Below are positions 44,878-53,761 of a stretch of 64,000 bases of DNA, in pieces. This DNA comes from Pseudomonas sp. MPC6. GTDB taxonomy: Bacteria; Pseudomonadota; Gammaproteobacteria; Pseudomonadales; Pseudomonadaceae. The notes under the pieces are model-generated. The model ran no database searches. It had not been told where the DNA came from and saw nothing but the letters and a program-made list of their open reading frames with translations. Each line of letters begins with the position of its first letter. Position 1 is the stretch's first letter. The stretch spans positions 2,445,001 through 2,509,000 of the forward strand of contig NZ_CP034783.1 in assembly GCF_006094435.1 (NCBI RefSeq), read 5' to 3'. The translations under genes were made by a program, and so were the position numbers.

Positions 44878-45857
44878 ACTTTCCAGCGAAAATACTGCTC
44901 ACCGTCGCGATAGCCGTGCCACTTCTGGCTGCGAAGACGTATTACGAAGAGCGCGACATGGCGCCCATCGTGAAGGACCCGGTCGCACAGCCAGACGTTG
45001 GCAATGCGCACAAGGATGCAGCCGTGGCGGGTGAGCCGACCCAGCCATCCAGCCCTCTGGTATTTACGCCACCGCAAGAGTCGGAGCTGCCAGACAATGC
45101 ATTCGGGGAGCTGGTGCGGGAAGGGCGGGATATTTTTACCAATACCCAGAAGCATGCTCCTGAGTTTGTAGGCAATGGACTCAACTGCAGCAATTGCCAC
45201 CTCGATCAAGGTCGCAAGGCGGGGTCTGCTCCTCTTTGGGGGGCGTATGGCATGTACCCGGCCTATCGAAAAAAGAACAACAAGGTCAATACGTTTACCG
45301 AGCGCATGCAGGGTTGCTTCGAGTTCAGCATGAACGGCAAGGCACCCGCCAGTGATAGCCATGTGATGAAAGCGCTCGGCACCTATGCCTATTGGCTCTC
45401 GACCAAAGCGCCGGTGGGGCAGGACCTGCCAGGGCGCCTCTATCCGGTTATCCCGGCACCGGAAAAAGGCTTTGATCTGGTCAAGGGCAAACAGATTTAT
45501 GCCGACCAATGCTCCATCTGCCATGGCGGCGAAGGGCAGGGCCAAAAATCCGCAGGCGTGTTCGTATTTCCGCCGCTTTGGGGCAAGGACTCTTACAACT
45601 GGGGCGCGGGGATGCACCGTATCAATACGGCCGCCGGTTTCATCAAGCAAAACATGCCGCTGGGCAAGGGCGATTCCCTGACGGATGACGAAGCCTGGCA
45701 TGTCGCCGCTTATATCAACAGCCATGAGCGACCACAGGATCCGCGTCTGGTCGATAACTCCGTTGAAAAGACCCGCAAGAAATACCATGAGGGCGACGGC
45801 GTCAACTTATATGGAGAGTCCGTCAATGGTGTGATGCTGGGGCAAGGCATCAACTAA
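44874..45857 (+). CDS. tsdA: Thiosulfate dehydrogenase (tetrathionate-forming) TsdA
   Basis: A 327-residue di-heme cytochrome with an N-terminal signal or anchor (residues 1-20). The catalytic domain has CSNCH at 105-109 followed by KAGSAPLWGAYGMYPAYR and the Cys148 in MQGCFEFSMNG, the residue that acts as the unusual axial heme ligand in TsdA. The second heme site is CSICH at 213-217, and the C-terminal end has GAGMHRINTAAGFIKQNMPLG and ERPQDPR, all typical for TsdA. It joins two thiosulfates to tetrathionate in the periplasm, or does the reverse. Oxidation supplies extra electrons. The four-base overlap with tsdB supports a joint function. Confidence 0.88.
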   Translation: MNFPAKILLTVAIAVPLLAAKTYYEERDMAPIVKDPVAQPDVGNAHKDAAVAGEPTQPSSPLVFTPPQESELPDNAFGELVREGRDIFTNTQKHAPEFVGNGLNCSNCHLDQGRKAGSAPLWGAYGMYPAYRKKNNKVNTFTERMQGCFEFSMNGKAPASDSHVMKALGTYAYWLSTKAPVGQDLPGRLYPVIPAPEKGFDLVKGKQIYADQCSICHGGEGQGQKSAGVFVFPPLWGKDSYNWGAGMHRINTAAGFIKQNMPLGKGDSLTDDEAWHVAAYINSHERPQDPRLVDNSVEKTRKKYHEGDGVNLYGESVNGVMLGQGIN

Positions 45858-45946
45858 CCGACTCAACGCCGGCAGCGACGCCGTGTGTGAACACGGCTTC
45901 GCGCAGCGCATCTTCATCTGGCAAGTTTCATCTCGCGCAGGCGGCA

Positions 45947-46225
45947 TTAGTTCGCCGTACGCCGTGTCCCTGCCATCCGACGGTTGGACTTTTCCTCGAG
46001 CTGGATAGCGAAATCCATGGCCTCTCGGTAACTACGGAAGTCCCAGGTCTTGCCGGTGTATCGCTCGACGACCTGGAAGATGCCGAGCCTCATGGTCACC
46101 ACCTGAAAGCGCACGCCACGGCGCGATTTGAGTCGCTTGCGCCGGAAGAAATCGATGGGTGCCACATTGGAGTGGACAAGCAGGTCGTCTAGCTCATCGA
46201 TGCGCTGCACAAAGGATGGATGCAT
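45947..46225 (-). CDS. Small protein of unknown function (92 aa)
   Basis: A basic 92-residue protein with no signal or membrane segment. Its middle (RRGVRFQVVTMRLGIFQVVERYTGKTWDF) looks like two beta strands and is followed by a helix with SYREAMDFAIQLEEKSNRR. The ATG at 46225 follows AAGAGGA and is preferred to a longer start at 46342. It is convergent with tsdA. I recognise no family. The good start site and ordered pattern make it likely to be real. Confidence 0.55.
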   Translation of the reverse strand: MHPSFVQRIDELDDLLVHSNVAPIDFFRRKRLKSRRGVRFQVVTMRLGIFQVVERYTGKTWDFRSYREAMDFAIQLEEKSNRRMAGTRRTAN

Positions 46226-46501
46226 GGCTGATCCTCTTAAGTAGAAGCCTGTATGCGTAAGCACTCGTGCCGCTAGTTGCTTGCCAATGCAGGCAGAGGT
46301 GAGTTCTGGACTAAAAGCTGATGGATCTATTGGCGGGAGCACAAACGGTCCAGCCCTGAATGAAATAGATAAGTCTATTTTTGGCCATCGTGCCGGTTTT
46401 TTTGTTCACATGCCGTTCGTCCAAAGTTCGCCGCTTGTTAGTGTCTTGCCGTATCTAATGTTCAAGCACATACCTCGCGCTTATCAGAACGGAGAGCCAA
46501 C

Positions 46502-46708
46502 ATGGACATTGATGAAAATGCCCCTGGAAACATATCTCAGAAGGGCGTAACGAGCGGTACGGATAATGAAGCAGGCCATGACCCCAGGCGCAATGAATCT
46601 GAGGTGCCGTTGCCGGCGGACGACGAAGCGCCAGTGGATGAAGAATTGGCGGATCTGGATACCGATGGCGGGGGTGGATACGATCATGGCAACGGATTGA
46701 AGCCGTAA
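46502..46708 (+). CDS. Small acidic, probably disordered protein (68 aa)
   Basis: The frame encodes 68 residues, beginning MDIDENAPGNISQKG and rich in Asp, Glu, Gly and Pro, with the acidic run DDEAPVDEELADLDTDGGGG near the C-terminus. It has no hydrophobic core and should be disordered. A clear GGAGAG lies seven bases before the ATG. Similar acidic small proteins occur in Pseudomonas, often linked to stress, but I cannot name a family. The preceding gap 46226-46501 holds no other gene. Confidence 0.6.
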   Translation: MDIDENAPGNISQKGVTSGTDNEAGHDPRRNESEVPLPADDEAPVDEELADLDTDGGGGYDHGNGLKP

Positions 46709-46778
46709 TGGATTTGGTTGGATCAGGTAGCCGGTGACATCGGCACACCTTCATCCAGAGGTAAATCAACGCAAGATC

Positions 46779-46946
46779 AAAAGATCGCAGCCTCGCTTCG
46801 CTCTGCAGCTCCTACTCGATCACCGGTGGACAGATGAATTGTGGTCAACGCCGAACCTGGTAGGAGCCGGCTTGCTGGCGAAGGCGTCGTCATGGGCGCT
46901 GCAAGGCTCGAGGCCGCTTCGCCGGCAAGTCAGTCTCGCTCCCACC
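46779..46946. repeat. REP-type repeats in the 46709-47149 gap
   Basis: A single element with GATCGCAGCCTCGCTTCG and ending GCAGCTCCTAC lies at 46779-46815 and has a relative at 49737-49773. A diverged inverted pair of the GTAGGAGC family lies at 46860-46884 and 46916-46946. No gene is supported in this 441-base gap; the rest holds the control region of the MFS gene. Confidence 0.7.
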
Positions 46947-47036
46947 AAAAGCCCCCCGACCCCAGGCGCGATAGCGCGGAGTCGAAAAAGGGGCGGAGTC
47001 TCGAGTCTGTAGTGATGACTTAATCCCACATATTGG

Positions 47037-47058
47037 GTTCATAATTCATATATTGAAC
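47037..47058. promoter_or_regulatory. Inverted repeat GTTCA-N12-TGAAC before the MFS gene
   Basis: Five-base arms GTTCA (47037-47041) and TGAAC (47054-47058) flank a very AT-rich core, about 90 bases before the MFS start codon. It could be an operator of an unlinked regulator, since no regulator gene stands next to the MFS/dehydrogenase pair. Confidence 0.3.
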
Positions 47059-47149
47059 TTATTTCGGCTCTGGTTTATGGTCTGCCGTACCCAAGGGACC
47101 CGGCGGTTATCGGGCACCGAAAATAAAGACAATAAAAGGAATTCAGCCC

Positions 47150-48475
47150 ATGACCGGTCCTTCGCTGGACAGCCGTCTGCACGCCAGCACCATGAAGAAG
47201 CTCAATCTGAAGCTGATTCCGTTCCTGATGCTGTTGTACATGGTGGCTTACATCGATAAGTCGAATATTTCGGTGGCGGCGTTGACCATGAACGCCGACC
47301 TGGGCCTCAGCCTGCGGATGTACGGTATCGGCGTCGGGTTGTTCTTCCTCACCTACATCCTGTTCGAAGTGCCCAGCAGCCTGATCCTGACCAAGGTCGG
47401 TGCGCGGCGCTGGATTGCGCGGATCATGATCACCTGGGGCATCATCGCCGCGGGCATGAGCTTGATCCAGAGCGCCAACCAGCTGTACGTCATGCGCCTG
47501 CTGCTCGGCGCCGCCGAAGCCGGTTTCACCCCCGGGATCATCTACTATCTGTCGCAGTGGTTCCCGCGCAGCGACCGGGCCAGGGCGATGTCATGGTTCT
47601 ACATTGGCGCGGCACTGGCGTCGGTGATCGGCCTGCCGTTGTCGGGCGCTTTCCTGCATCTGGACGGTCTGTTGGGGGTCAACGGCTGGCGTTGGTTGTT
47701 CCTGCTCGAAGGCATCCCGGCGGTGGTGCTGGGCATCGTGGTCCTGCGTTACATGCCTGACTCGCCGACAGCCACCCACTGGCTGGACAGCGCGCAGAAA
47801 GCGTGGCTCAGCCGCACCCTGCAGGCGGAACAGGCGACCACGGTGATCTCTCACAAAGACGCCTGGCACGTCGCCTTTCGCAGCCGCCAGGTGTGGTTGC
47901 TCAGCCTGTTCTGGTTGCTGCAGGCCTTCGGCACCATTGGCGTAACGCTATTTCTGCCGCTGATCGTGCAGTCGGTATCGAAGCAGGGCTCGTTCGTCGT
48001 CAGCCTGCTGTCGGCGATGCCGTTTTTCCTGGCCTGTGTGTTCATGTACCTCAACGGCCGACATTCCGATCGCTCCGGCGAGCGAGGCTGGCATCTGGGT
48101 GGGCCGCTGTTGCTGGCCGGGGTCATGCTCGGCCTGGCGGTGTTTACCGGCAACCAGTGGCTGGCGTATGTGCTGCTGGTGGTGGCGGTCGGCCTGAACT
48201 GGGCGGCGACGCCAGTGTTCTGGGCGACCACCACCGAATACCTGTCCGGGCCCGCGGCCGCCGTGTCGATCGCCTTGATCAACTCCATCGCCAACATCGC
48301 CGGGCTGGGCCTGCCACCGGTGATGGGCTGGATCAAGGACGCCACCCATAGCTACGATTATGCCTTGCTGCTGGTGGCCGTCGCGTTGCTGGCCGGAGGC
48401 CTGCTGGGCCTCTATCTGGGCGGCGAACGCAGCCGCAGGGCCACGCATGTTGCTGCTGTCCAGGAGGGGCATTGA
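47150..48475 (+). CDS. MFS transporter (anion:cation symporter type)
   Basis: A 441-residue protein with about twelve helices. The first helix shows the ACS pattern (MLLYMVAYIDKSNISVAALTM), followed by GLFFLTYILFEVPSSLILTKVGARRWIARI, the family loop between helices 2 and 3. ACS members import organic anions such as glucarate, tartrate or 4-hydroxyphenylacetate. Its stop codon overlaps the start of a 2-hydroxyacid dehydrogenase gene by one base, so its cargo is probably a 2-hydroxy or 2-oxo acid. The start codon follows AAAGGAATTC. Confidence 0.85.
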   Translation: MTGPSLDSRLHASTMKKLNLKLIPFLMLLYMVAYIDKSNISVAALTMNADLGLSLRMYGIGVGLFFLTYILFEVPSSLILTKVGARRWIARIMITWGIIAAGMSLIQSANQLYVMRLLLGAAEAGFTPGIIYYLSQWFPRSDRARAMSWFYIGAALASVIGLPLSGAFLHLDGLLGVNGWRWLFLLEGIPAVVLGIVVLRYMPDSPTATHWLDSAQKAWLSRTLQAEQATTVISHKDAWHVAFRSRQVWLLSLFWLLQAFGTIGVTLFLPLIVQSVSKQGSFVVSLLSAMPFFLACVFMYLNGRHSDRSGERGWHLGGPLLLAGVMLGLAVFTGNQWLAYVLLVVAVGLNWAATPVFWATTTEYLSGPAAAVSIALINSIANIAGLGLPPVMGWIKDATHSYDYALLLVAVALLAGGLLGLYLGGERSRRATHVAAVQEGH

Positions 48476-49407
48476 TGAAATTTACCGTGCTTAAAGTCGC
48501 GCATCTGCCGCCGATGCTCAGCGAGCGGCTGCATGCCGATTATGAGGTGCTCGAGGGCAGTGAGCGCGGCGACGAACTGGATGCCGCCCAGGCCCGGGGC
48601 ATCCGCGCCCTCGTCGCCAATGGCGAGTCTCGGGTGCGGGCCGGTTTGATCGATCGCCTGCCTGACCTGCAGGTGATCATAGTGTTCGGTGTCGGTTATG
48701 ACGGTATCGACGTCGAGGCTGCCCGGGCCCGTGGCATTGCGGTCACCCACACGCCGGACGTGCTCACCGAAGACGTCGCCGATTTCGCCATCACGTTGAT
48801 GCTCGGCACTGCCCGTCGCCTCGCCCAGGCCGACCGTTTCGTGCGTGAAGGGCGGTGGCAGCAAGGGCCGTTTCCATTCACCCGCAAGGTCAGTGGCAAA
48901 CGCCTGGGAATCGTTGGCCTGGGTCGGATCGGCAAGGCGATTGCGCAACGCGCCGCGGCGTTCGACATGCACATCAGCTACCACGGTCGGCAGCCGCTGG
49001 CGGTGGATTATCCGTATTACGCTTCGGTGACCGAACTGGCCGCGGCGGTGGATTTTCTAGTGGTCGCCGTCGGCGGTGGGGACTCGACTTATCACCTGAT
49101 CGATGCCGCTGTACTCGATGCGTTGGGCAGCACAGGCATCCTGATCAACGTAGGGCGCGGCAGTGTGGTCGACGAGGTGGCGCTGGCACAGGCATTGGCC
49201 GAGGGTCGTCTGCTGGGTGCCGGGCTGGACGTGTTCGAGGATGAACCTCGGCCGCACGCTGGCTTGCTGGACCTGGACAATGTCCTGCTCGCGCCGCATA
49301 TGGCGAGTGCCACCTGGGATACGCGCCGGGCGATGTCCGATCTGACCTTGGCCAACCTGGCCGCGCATTTTGCCGGGGAACCGTTGCCTACGCCGATCCC
49401 GGGGTGA
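48475..49407 (+). CDS. D-isomer-specific 2-hydroxyacid dehydrogenase
   Basis: A 310-residue NAD(P)-dependent dehydrogenase of normal length. It has the dinucleotide-binding loop GLGRIGKA near residue 148 and the three catalytic residues: Arg in NVGRGSVVDE, Glu in LDVFEDEPRP and His in LLAPHMASATW. Such enzymes reduce 2-oxo acids such as glyoxylate or hydroxypyruvate, or oxidise D-2-hydroxy acids. The ATG at 48475 overlaps the MFS stop codon and follows AGGAGGGG. Its role is probably to process the acid taken up by the linked transporter. Confidence 0.87.
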   Translation: MKFTVLKVAHLPPMLSERLHADYEVLEGSERGDELDAAQARGIRALVANGESRVRAGLIDRLPDLQVIIVFGVGYDGIDVEAARARGIAVTHTPDVLTEDVADFAITLMLGTARRLAQADRFVREGRWQQGPFPFTRKVSGKRLGIVGLGRIGKAIAQRAAAFDMHISYHGRQPLAVDYPYYASVTELAAAVDFLVVAVGGGDSTYHLIDAAVLDALGSTGILINVGRGSVVDEVALAQALAEGRLLGAGLDVFEDEPRPHAGLLDLDNVLLAPHMASATWDTRRAMSDLTLANLAAHFAGEPLPTPIPG

Positions 49408-49430
49408 CATGAAGCCCCGGTGGCACGCGG

Positions 49431-49592
49431 TCAGAGCGTCTCGCTGATCCGCTCATATTCGGCTTCCAACCAGGCTGCGCGGTCCCGGGCCTCCTCGATG
49501 GACGAGAATGAATCTATGTTCTTTCCGCACTCGGTATCGACCGAGAACATCGCGGTGCCATGGGTAGAGTGATCTATGACTTGGAATTTCAT
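49431..49592 (-). CDS. Small protein of unknown function (53 aa)
   Basis: Starting at the ATG at 49592 (after GAGGG) the frame encodes 53 residues: a beta hairpin-like part (MKFQVIDHSTHGTAMFSVD) followed by a helix with SIEEARDRAAWLEAEYER. A longer reading from a TTG at 49727 would give 98 residues. It lies convergent to the dehydrogenase gene. I recognise no family. The ordered strand-strand-helix pattern makes it plausible. Confidence 0.5.
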   Translation of the reverse strand: MKFQVIDHSTHGTAMFSVDTECGKNIDSFSSIEEARDRAAWLEAEYERISETL

Positions 49593-49736
49593 GTGGGGAC
49601 CCTCGGCGCTGGAGCCGGGTAATGGGAAATCGAAAAGGCCGGTCGAATCAGTGACGGCGGATAGTAATGAGCGCAATTGGGCGTCAGTGATCCGTACTCG
49701 TTGGTGAATTTTGACTAGCGGGACCAATGGATGTTC

Positions 49737-49773
49737 AAAAAATCGCAGCCTCGCTTCGCGGGGCGGCTCCTAC
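49737..49773. repeat. Single REP-like element in the 49593-49942 gap
   Basis: This 37-base element (core ATCGCAGCCTCGCTTCGCGG, ending GGCTCCTAC) matches the one at 46779. Apart from this repeat and the probable promoter of the next MFS gene, I see nothing in the 350-base gap. Confidence 0.6.
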
Positions 49774-49942
49774 AGGGTATGACTGGCGCGCTTGCACCCT
49801 CCTGAAAAAAAGTATCAGTCCGCATCACCTCACGCGTTAGCCACCACCCTCCTTCGATGGGATTCTTCCCTCGGCGCTCGTCGATCCTGTTACGCACATG
49901 TCGGCTGCGGCTTTACCTACAAATACAAAAAAAGGAAAAACC

Positions 49943-51250
49943 ATGGTCACTCGCGAATCGTCTCGAGGGTTGTTGCTGGGCATGCCTGTCTGTCTGATAT
50001 GGGGTTACGTCGCCATTGCTCTGTTCATGACAGGGGACGGCATCGAGCTGGCGTTCCTGTCGCGGTACATCGTCGACCTCGGTTTCACGCCGACCCAGGC
50101 TTCCTTGCTATTCACCGTGTATGGCCTGCTCGCAGCCTTGTCCAGCTGGAGTTCCGGGGTGTTGGCCGAGACCTTCGGCCCGCGGCGGATCATGTTGGTC
50201 GGCGTCGTGGCCTGGCTGGTCTTTCATGGGTTGTTTCTGACGTTCGGCCTGAGCGCGCAGAACTACCCGTTGATGGTGCTTTTCTACGGCATCCGCGGGC
50301 TTGCCTACCCCTTGTTCATCTACGCGTTCCTGGTCTGGATTGCGCAGGTCACGCCCGGTGCTCGCCTTGCCTCGGCGATGGGTTGGTACTGGACGATGTA
50401 TTCCATTGGTATCGGTTTTCTCGGTACGTATCTGCCAAGTCTGAGCATCTCGCGGATCGGTTTTATCGGCACGCTGTGGATGGCGACATTCTGGGTCGCG
50501 CTGGCGGCGCTGTTGATTGTGTTCATGGTCAAGGACCGAGGCGCGGCGCGCGAGGATACGCCTGCACGCCTCGCCGAGCGTTTGCGCGAGTTGAGCCGAG
50601 GGGTCACGATCCTGTTCGATCAACGCAGCATTCTGATCACGGCCATCGTGCGCATTATCTGCAACCTGACGCTGTTCGGTTTCCCGGTCATCATGCCGCT
50701 GTACCTGACATCGGCCGAGATCGGTTTCACCATGGAGCAATGGTTGCACCTGTGGGGAGTGATGTTCATCGTCACCATTTTCACCAATGTGATCTGGGGA
50801 TGGGTCGGTGACCGGATCGGCTGGCTGCGGCAGATGCGCTGGTTCGGTTGTGTCGGCGGTGCGCTGGCGACCCTGGCGTTCTATTACGTGCCCCTGATGT
50901 ATGGCGCCCAGTTCGAACTGGCGATCGTCGCCGCGGTGGCACTGGGCGTTTGCGTCTCGGCGTTCGTGCCCATGGGCGCGGTCTTTCTGGCTATTTCCCC
51001 CGAGCGCAAGGGCGCGGCCATTTCTGCCCACAACCTGGCCGCCGGGCTGTCGAATTTCATGGGGCCGGCCATCGCGACCCTGACGATTTCCTGGCTGGGG
51101 GTGCAAGGGGTGGTGTGGGTCTATGCCTCGTTGTACCTGGTGGGCGCGGTGTTGACCTGTTTCATTCGTGTCGAGCAACCCGGACTCGGGACGGACGCCG
51201 AGCCGGTTGCACATTTCCCCACCCGGGCCCGTCCTGAAAAAGCGATGTGA
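49943..51250 (+). CDS. MFS transporter (polyol/sugar type)
   Basis: A 435-residue membrane protein with about twelve helices. It shows GDGIELAFLSRYIVDLGFTPTQASLLFTVYG in the first part and GVLAETFGPRRIM as the loop between helices 2 and 3. The pattern resembles the polyol permease group (ribitol or arabitol carriers), although specificity is uncertain. The ATG at 49943 directly follows AAAGGAAAAACC; a longer in-frame start adds a non-membrane tail. It is a single plus-strand gene, convergent with the next MFS gene. No enzyme is attached to it. Confidence 0.8.
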   Translation: MVTRESSRGLLLGMPVCLIWGYVAIALFMTGDGIELAFLSRYIVDLGFTPTQASLLFTVYGLLAALSSWSSGVLAETFGPRRIMLVGVVAWLVFHGLFLTFGLSAQNYPLMVLFYGIRGLAYPLFIYAFLVWIAQVTPGARLASAMGWYWTMYSIGIGFLGTYLPSLSISRIGFIGTLWMATFWVALAALLIVFMVKDRGAAREDTPARLAERLRELSRGVTILFDQRSILITAIVRIICNLTLFGFPVIMPLYLTSAEIGFTMEQWLHLWGVMFIVTIFTNVIWGWVGDRIGWLRQMRWFGCVGGALATLAFYYVPLMYGAQFELAIVAAVALGVCVSAFVPMGAVFLAISPERKGAAISAHNLAAGLSNFMGPAIATLTISWLGVQGVVWVYASLYLVGAVLTCFIRVEQPGLGTDAEPVAHFPTRARPEKAM

Positions 51251-51296
51251 ACAACGAGATTCAATATCCCACGACTCAGCCTTGCGCCGGGCCTGC

Positions 51297-52562
51297 TCAG
51301 CTTTGCGCTGCACTCACCTCGCCAGTAGCCATGGATTTATTGCGCACGCTCCTGTACAGCAGGCTGGACACCATGAATCCGACAATGGCCAACAGGCTCA
51401 TCAGGCTGAAAACGTAGTTGTAGCCTTGCTGCCCCGGGAAATGGTCGAGGATGGCGCCGTAGATGACGTAGGCGAACATGCCCGGCGCGTAGCCGATCAG
51501 GCAGCCGATGCCGAAGGCGGAACCGGTGATGTGTTGAGGGATGCCGACTTCACCCATGGGCGCCCAGAACACGCCGCGCATGGAAAACACAATCAGCGCG
51601 AAGGACAGCGTGGCGGCCATGCCCGCATAGATGAAACCCGGGTTTTTCGGGATCAGCAGGATCACGCCCATCAGCGGCAGCAAGGCCAGGAATGCCCACT
51701 TCAAATAGCGACTGGTGCTCTTGAACTGCTTGTCGGCAATGAAGCCGCCAGCGGGCCCGCCCAGGATCTTCAGGAAGTACTGGTTGATGATGCCGTAGGC
51801 GCCCACCAGTGCCACGGGCAGCCCGTACATTTCCTTGAGGTAGGGAATGAAATAGGTCAGGCCACAGTAGACGATGTAGACCATGAACACGTTGAGGCTG
51901 ACCAGCCAGATACCCGGCACCTTGATGGCTTCGAGCAGATTCGCCATACCGTTTTTCGGCTTGGCGATCGACTGCGCGGTGCCGCCCTTGAGCAGGAACC
52001 AGGTCAGGGTGCCTGCCAGAATATCGATGACCGAGTAGAAGAGGATGGCCGATTTCAGCCCGGTCTCGCCAGAGCCCATGGCCACGAACACGCCCAGCGC
52101 CGAAAAAGCCACCAGGGTGTCGATGACGCCGCGCCCACCTTCCAGCAGCCCGAACAACCGCCCCTGTTCCTGATCGTCACCCAGGTTGCGGATGGCTTTG
52201 AGCAGCGAGGGCCAGAAGATGCAATCGGCGCAGACGGCCAGCAGGCTGAACACGATCAATAGATTGCTGAACGGCGGAAAGGTCGCCAGATACAGGCCCA
52301 GGCCACCGGTGCCGATCAGGCCGATGGGGATCAGTTTGCGCGTGTCGTAGCGGTCCGCCAGAACCCCGCCGAGGACGAACAGCGCAGTGGCGATGATGGC
52401 GTTGGCGCTCAATAGCAGGCCGATCTCAGTGTGGCTCAAGCCCATGAATTCTTGCATGGGGATGTAGAAGGCGTCCTTGAGGTTCGCCAGCTTGTAGATG
52501 GTGCCACCACCGAGGATGAGAATCAGGAATCTGAGCCATTTGGCCTTGTCACGAGTTGTCAT
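51297..52562 (-). CDS. MFS transporter
   Basis: A 421-residue membrane protein with about twelve helices. The first helix has GGGTIYKLANLKDAFYIPMQEFMGLSHTEIG, and the helix 2-3 loop is GGVLADRYDTRKLIP. It lies 20 bases after the sugar-phosphate isomerase-like gene on the same strand, so the two form a unit: the transporter brings in a sugar or sugar-like compound that the enzyme then converts. Its start follows GGAGAAC. Confidence 0.83.
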   Translation of the reverse strand: MTTRDKAKWLRFLILILGGGTIYKLANLKDAFYIPMQEFMGLSHTEIGLLLSANAIIATALFVLGGVLADRYDTRKLIPIGLIGTGGLGLYLATFPPFSNLLIVFSLLAVCADCIFWPSLLKAIRNLGDDQEQGRLFGLLEGGRGVIDTLVAFSALGVFVAMGSGETGLKSAILFYSVIDILAGTLTWFLLKGGTAQSIAKPKNGMANLLEAIKVPGIWLVSLNVFMVYIVYCGLTYFIPYLKEMYGLPVALVGAYGIINQYFLKILGGPAGGFIADKQFKSTSRYLKWAFLALLPLMGVILLIPKNPGFIYAGMAATLSFALIVFSMRGVFWAPMGEVGIPQHITGSAFGIGCLIGYAPGMFAYVIYGAILDHFPGQQGYNYVFSLMSLLAIVGFMVSSLLYRSVRNKSMATGEVSAAQS

Positions 52563-52582
52563 TATTGTTCTCCACGTCAGGT

Positions 52583-53653
52583 TCAGGCGTTTTCGCGGGT
52601 GGCCAGGGTCAACTCGGCCAGGGTTCGGAACTCGGCCAGCAGGCCGCGCACATAGGCCACCTGGTTGTTCGCCCAGCGGTGTTCATCGGCCAGCATTCGC
52701 TCCAGCGAATAGCCGGCCGGCAGGGCGGTTTCACTCATTTCCCGGTACGCAATGAAGGGGTCGGCCGCCTCGAGGGTCTGGCGGAATGCCGGGGCGACGT
52801 AGTGGTTTTCCTGCTCGAGAATGAACGCGATCACTTGCGGGGTTGAGTCGCCGAGCATCAACAGTTCGAACAGCATGCGTGCGTTGGGCAGATCGTCTTC
52901 GTCGCTGCCCTGCAGCACGCCGTAATGGCCGAAGCCGTTGTGCTCGGGGACGACGCGCACACCCTTGAGGTGGGTCTGGCGGATGTGCGGCGCCAGGGTC
53001 CGCAGCGCCTGCAGGGGCTGTTCGCAGGCATTGATCATGTTGCCGAAATCGAACAAGGCATGCAGCCGCGGGTGGTCTAGCCGGGTCAGCAGTTGCGCGA
53101 TCTCGCCGCTCTTGAGTTCCTCATGCTGCTCGAAGTCGAAGAACAGGTCGTGCTCATCGGCCTGCTGCGCGAGGTAATGCAGGTCAGACTCGATCAAGTC
53201 CATGACCCGGGACAGCGTGCCTTCGTAGCGTGAGTAGACGCGGATGTTGCGGGTGCCCAGGGCCTTGGCGATGGCGATCACCTGATCGACATCTTTTTTC
53301 AGCGTGCTGCTGATTTCCAGGTGCACCGCCAGGCCGAGCGCCTTGGCCTTGGCGGCAAACGCCTGCAGCTGTGCGGGTGTCATCCGGCTCAGGCTGTTTT
53401 CCTCGCCGTCCAGCAAATGCAGGCTCAGACCCTGCAACTCGTGGCGATAGGCGAAGTCCAGCAGGTCGGCGGGCGTGACACGGCCATGGGTGAGGTTGGT
53501 CAGCAAGGGATAGGCATGGGCAAACAGGCGCAGTTGCCCAAGGCGGTCTAGCAGTTGGCGGGCCAGTGCTTCAGTCAGCAGGGGAGGTGTTCCGGCCCCG
53601 GCAGCCTTGTGGCTGAGCAAGGCATTGAATCGCGCTTGGATCTTATTGTTCAT
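52583..53653 (-). CDS. Sugar phosphate isomerase/epimerase-like TIM-barrel protein
   Basis: A 356-residue protein of the AP-endonuclease-2/xylose-isomerase-like TIM-barrel family. Candidate metal-binding residues are spread as in that family: Glu in LFFDFEQHEE near residue 192, Asp in ALFDFGN near residue 221, His in QTHLKGV near residue 254, and Glu in LEQENHY near residue 303. Relatives isomerise or epimerise ketoses or cleave related compounds. It is the first gene of a unit with an MFS gene and is next to a MocR regulator gene in the same direction. The exact substrate cannot be told. Confidence 0.8.
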   Translation of the reverse strand: MNNKIQARFNALLSHKAAGAGTPPLLTEALARQLLDRLGQLRLFAHAYPLLTNLTHGRVTPADLLDFAYRHELQGLSLHLLDGEENSLSRMTPAQLQAFAAKAKALGLAVHLEISSTLKKDVDQVIAIAKALGTRNIRVYSRYEGTLSRVMDLIESDLHYLAQQADEHDLFFDFEQHEELKSGEIAQLLTRLDHPRLHALFDFGNMINACEQPLQALRTLAPHIRQTHLKGVRVVPEHNGFGHYGVLQGSDEDDLPNARMLFELLMLGDSTPQVIAFILEQENHYVAPAFRQTLEAADPFIAYREMSETALPAGYSLERMLADEHRWANNQVAYVRGLLAEFRTLAELTLATRENA

Positions 53654-53761
53654 TCGAGTCGTTCCTGGTTCAGACGCCGGGTCTACCGGCGCAGCCTTTA
53701 TCGCGCCAGTCAGGAACTCTCGATAGATCCACTATCAGTTAAATCTTATGACCACTTGCCT

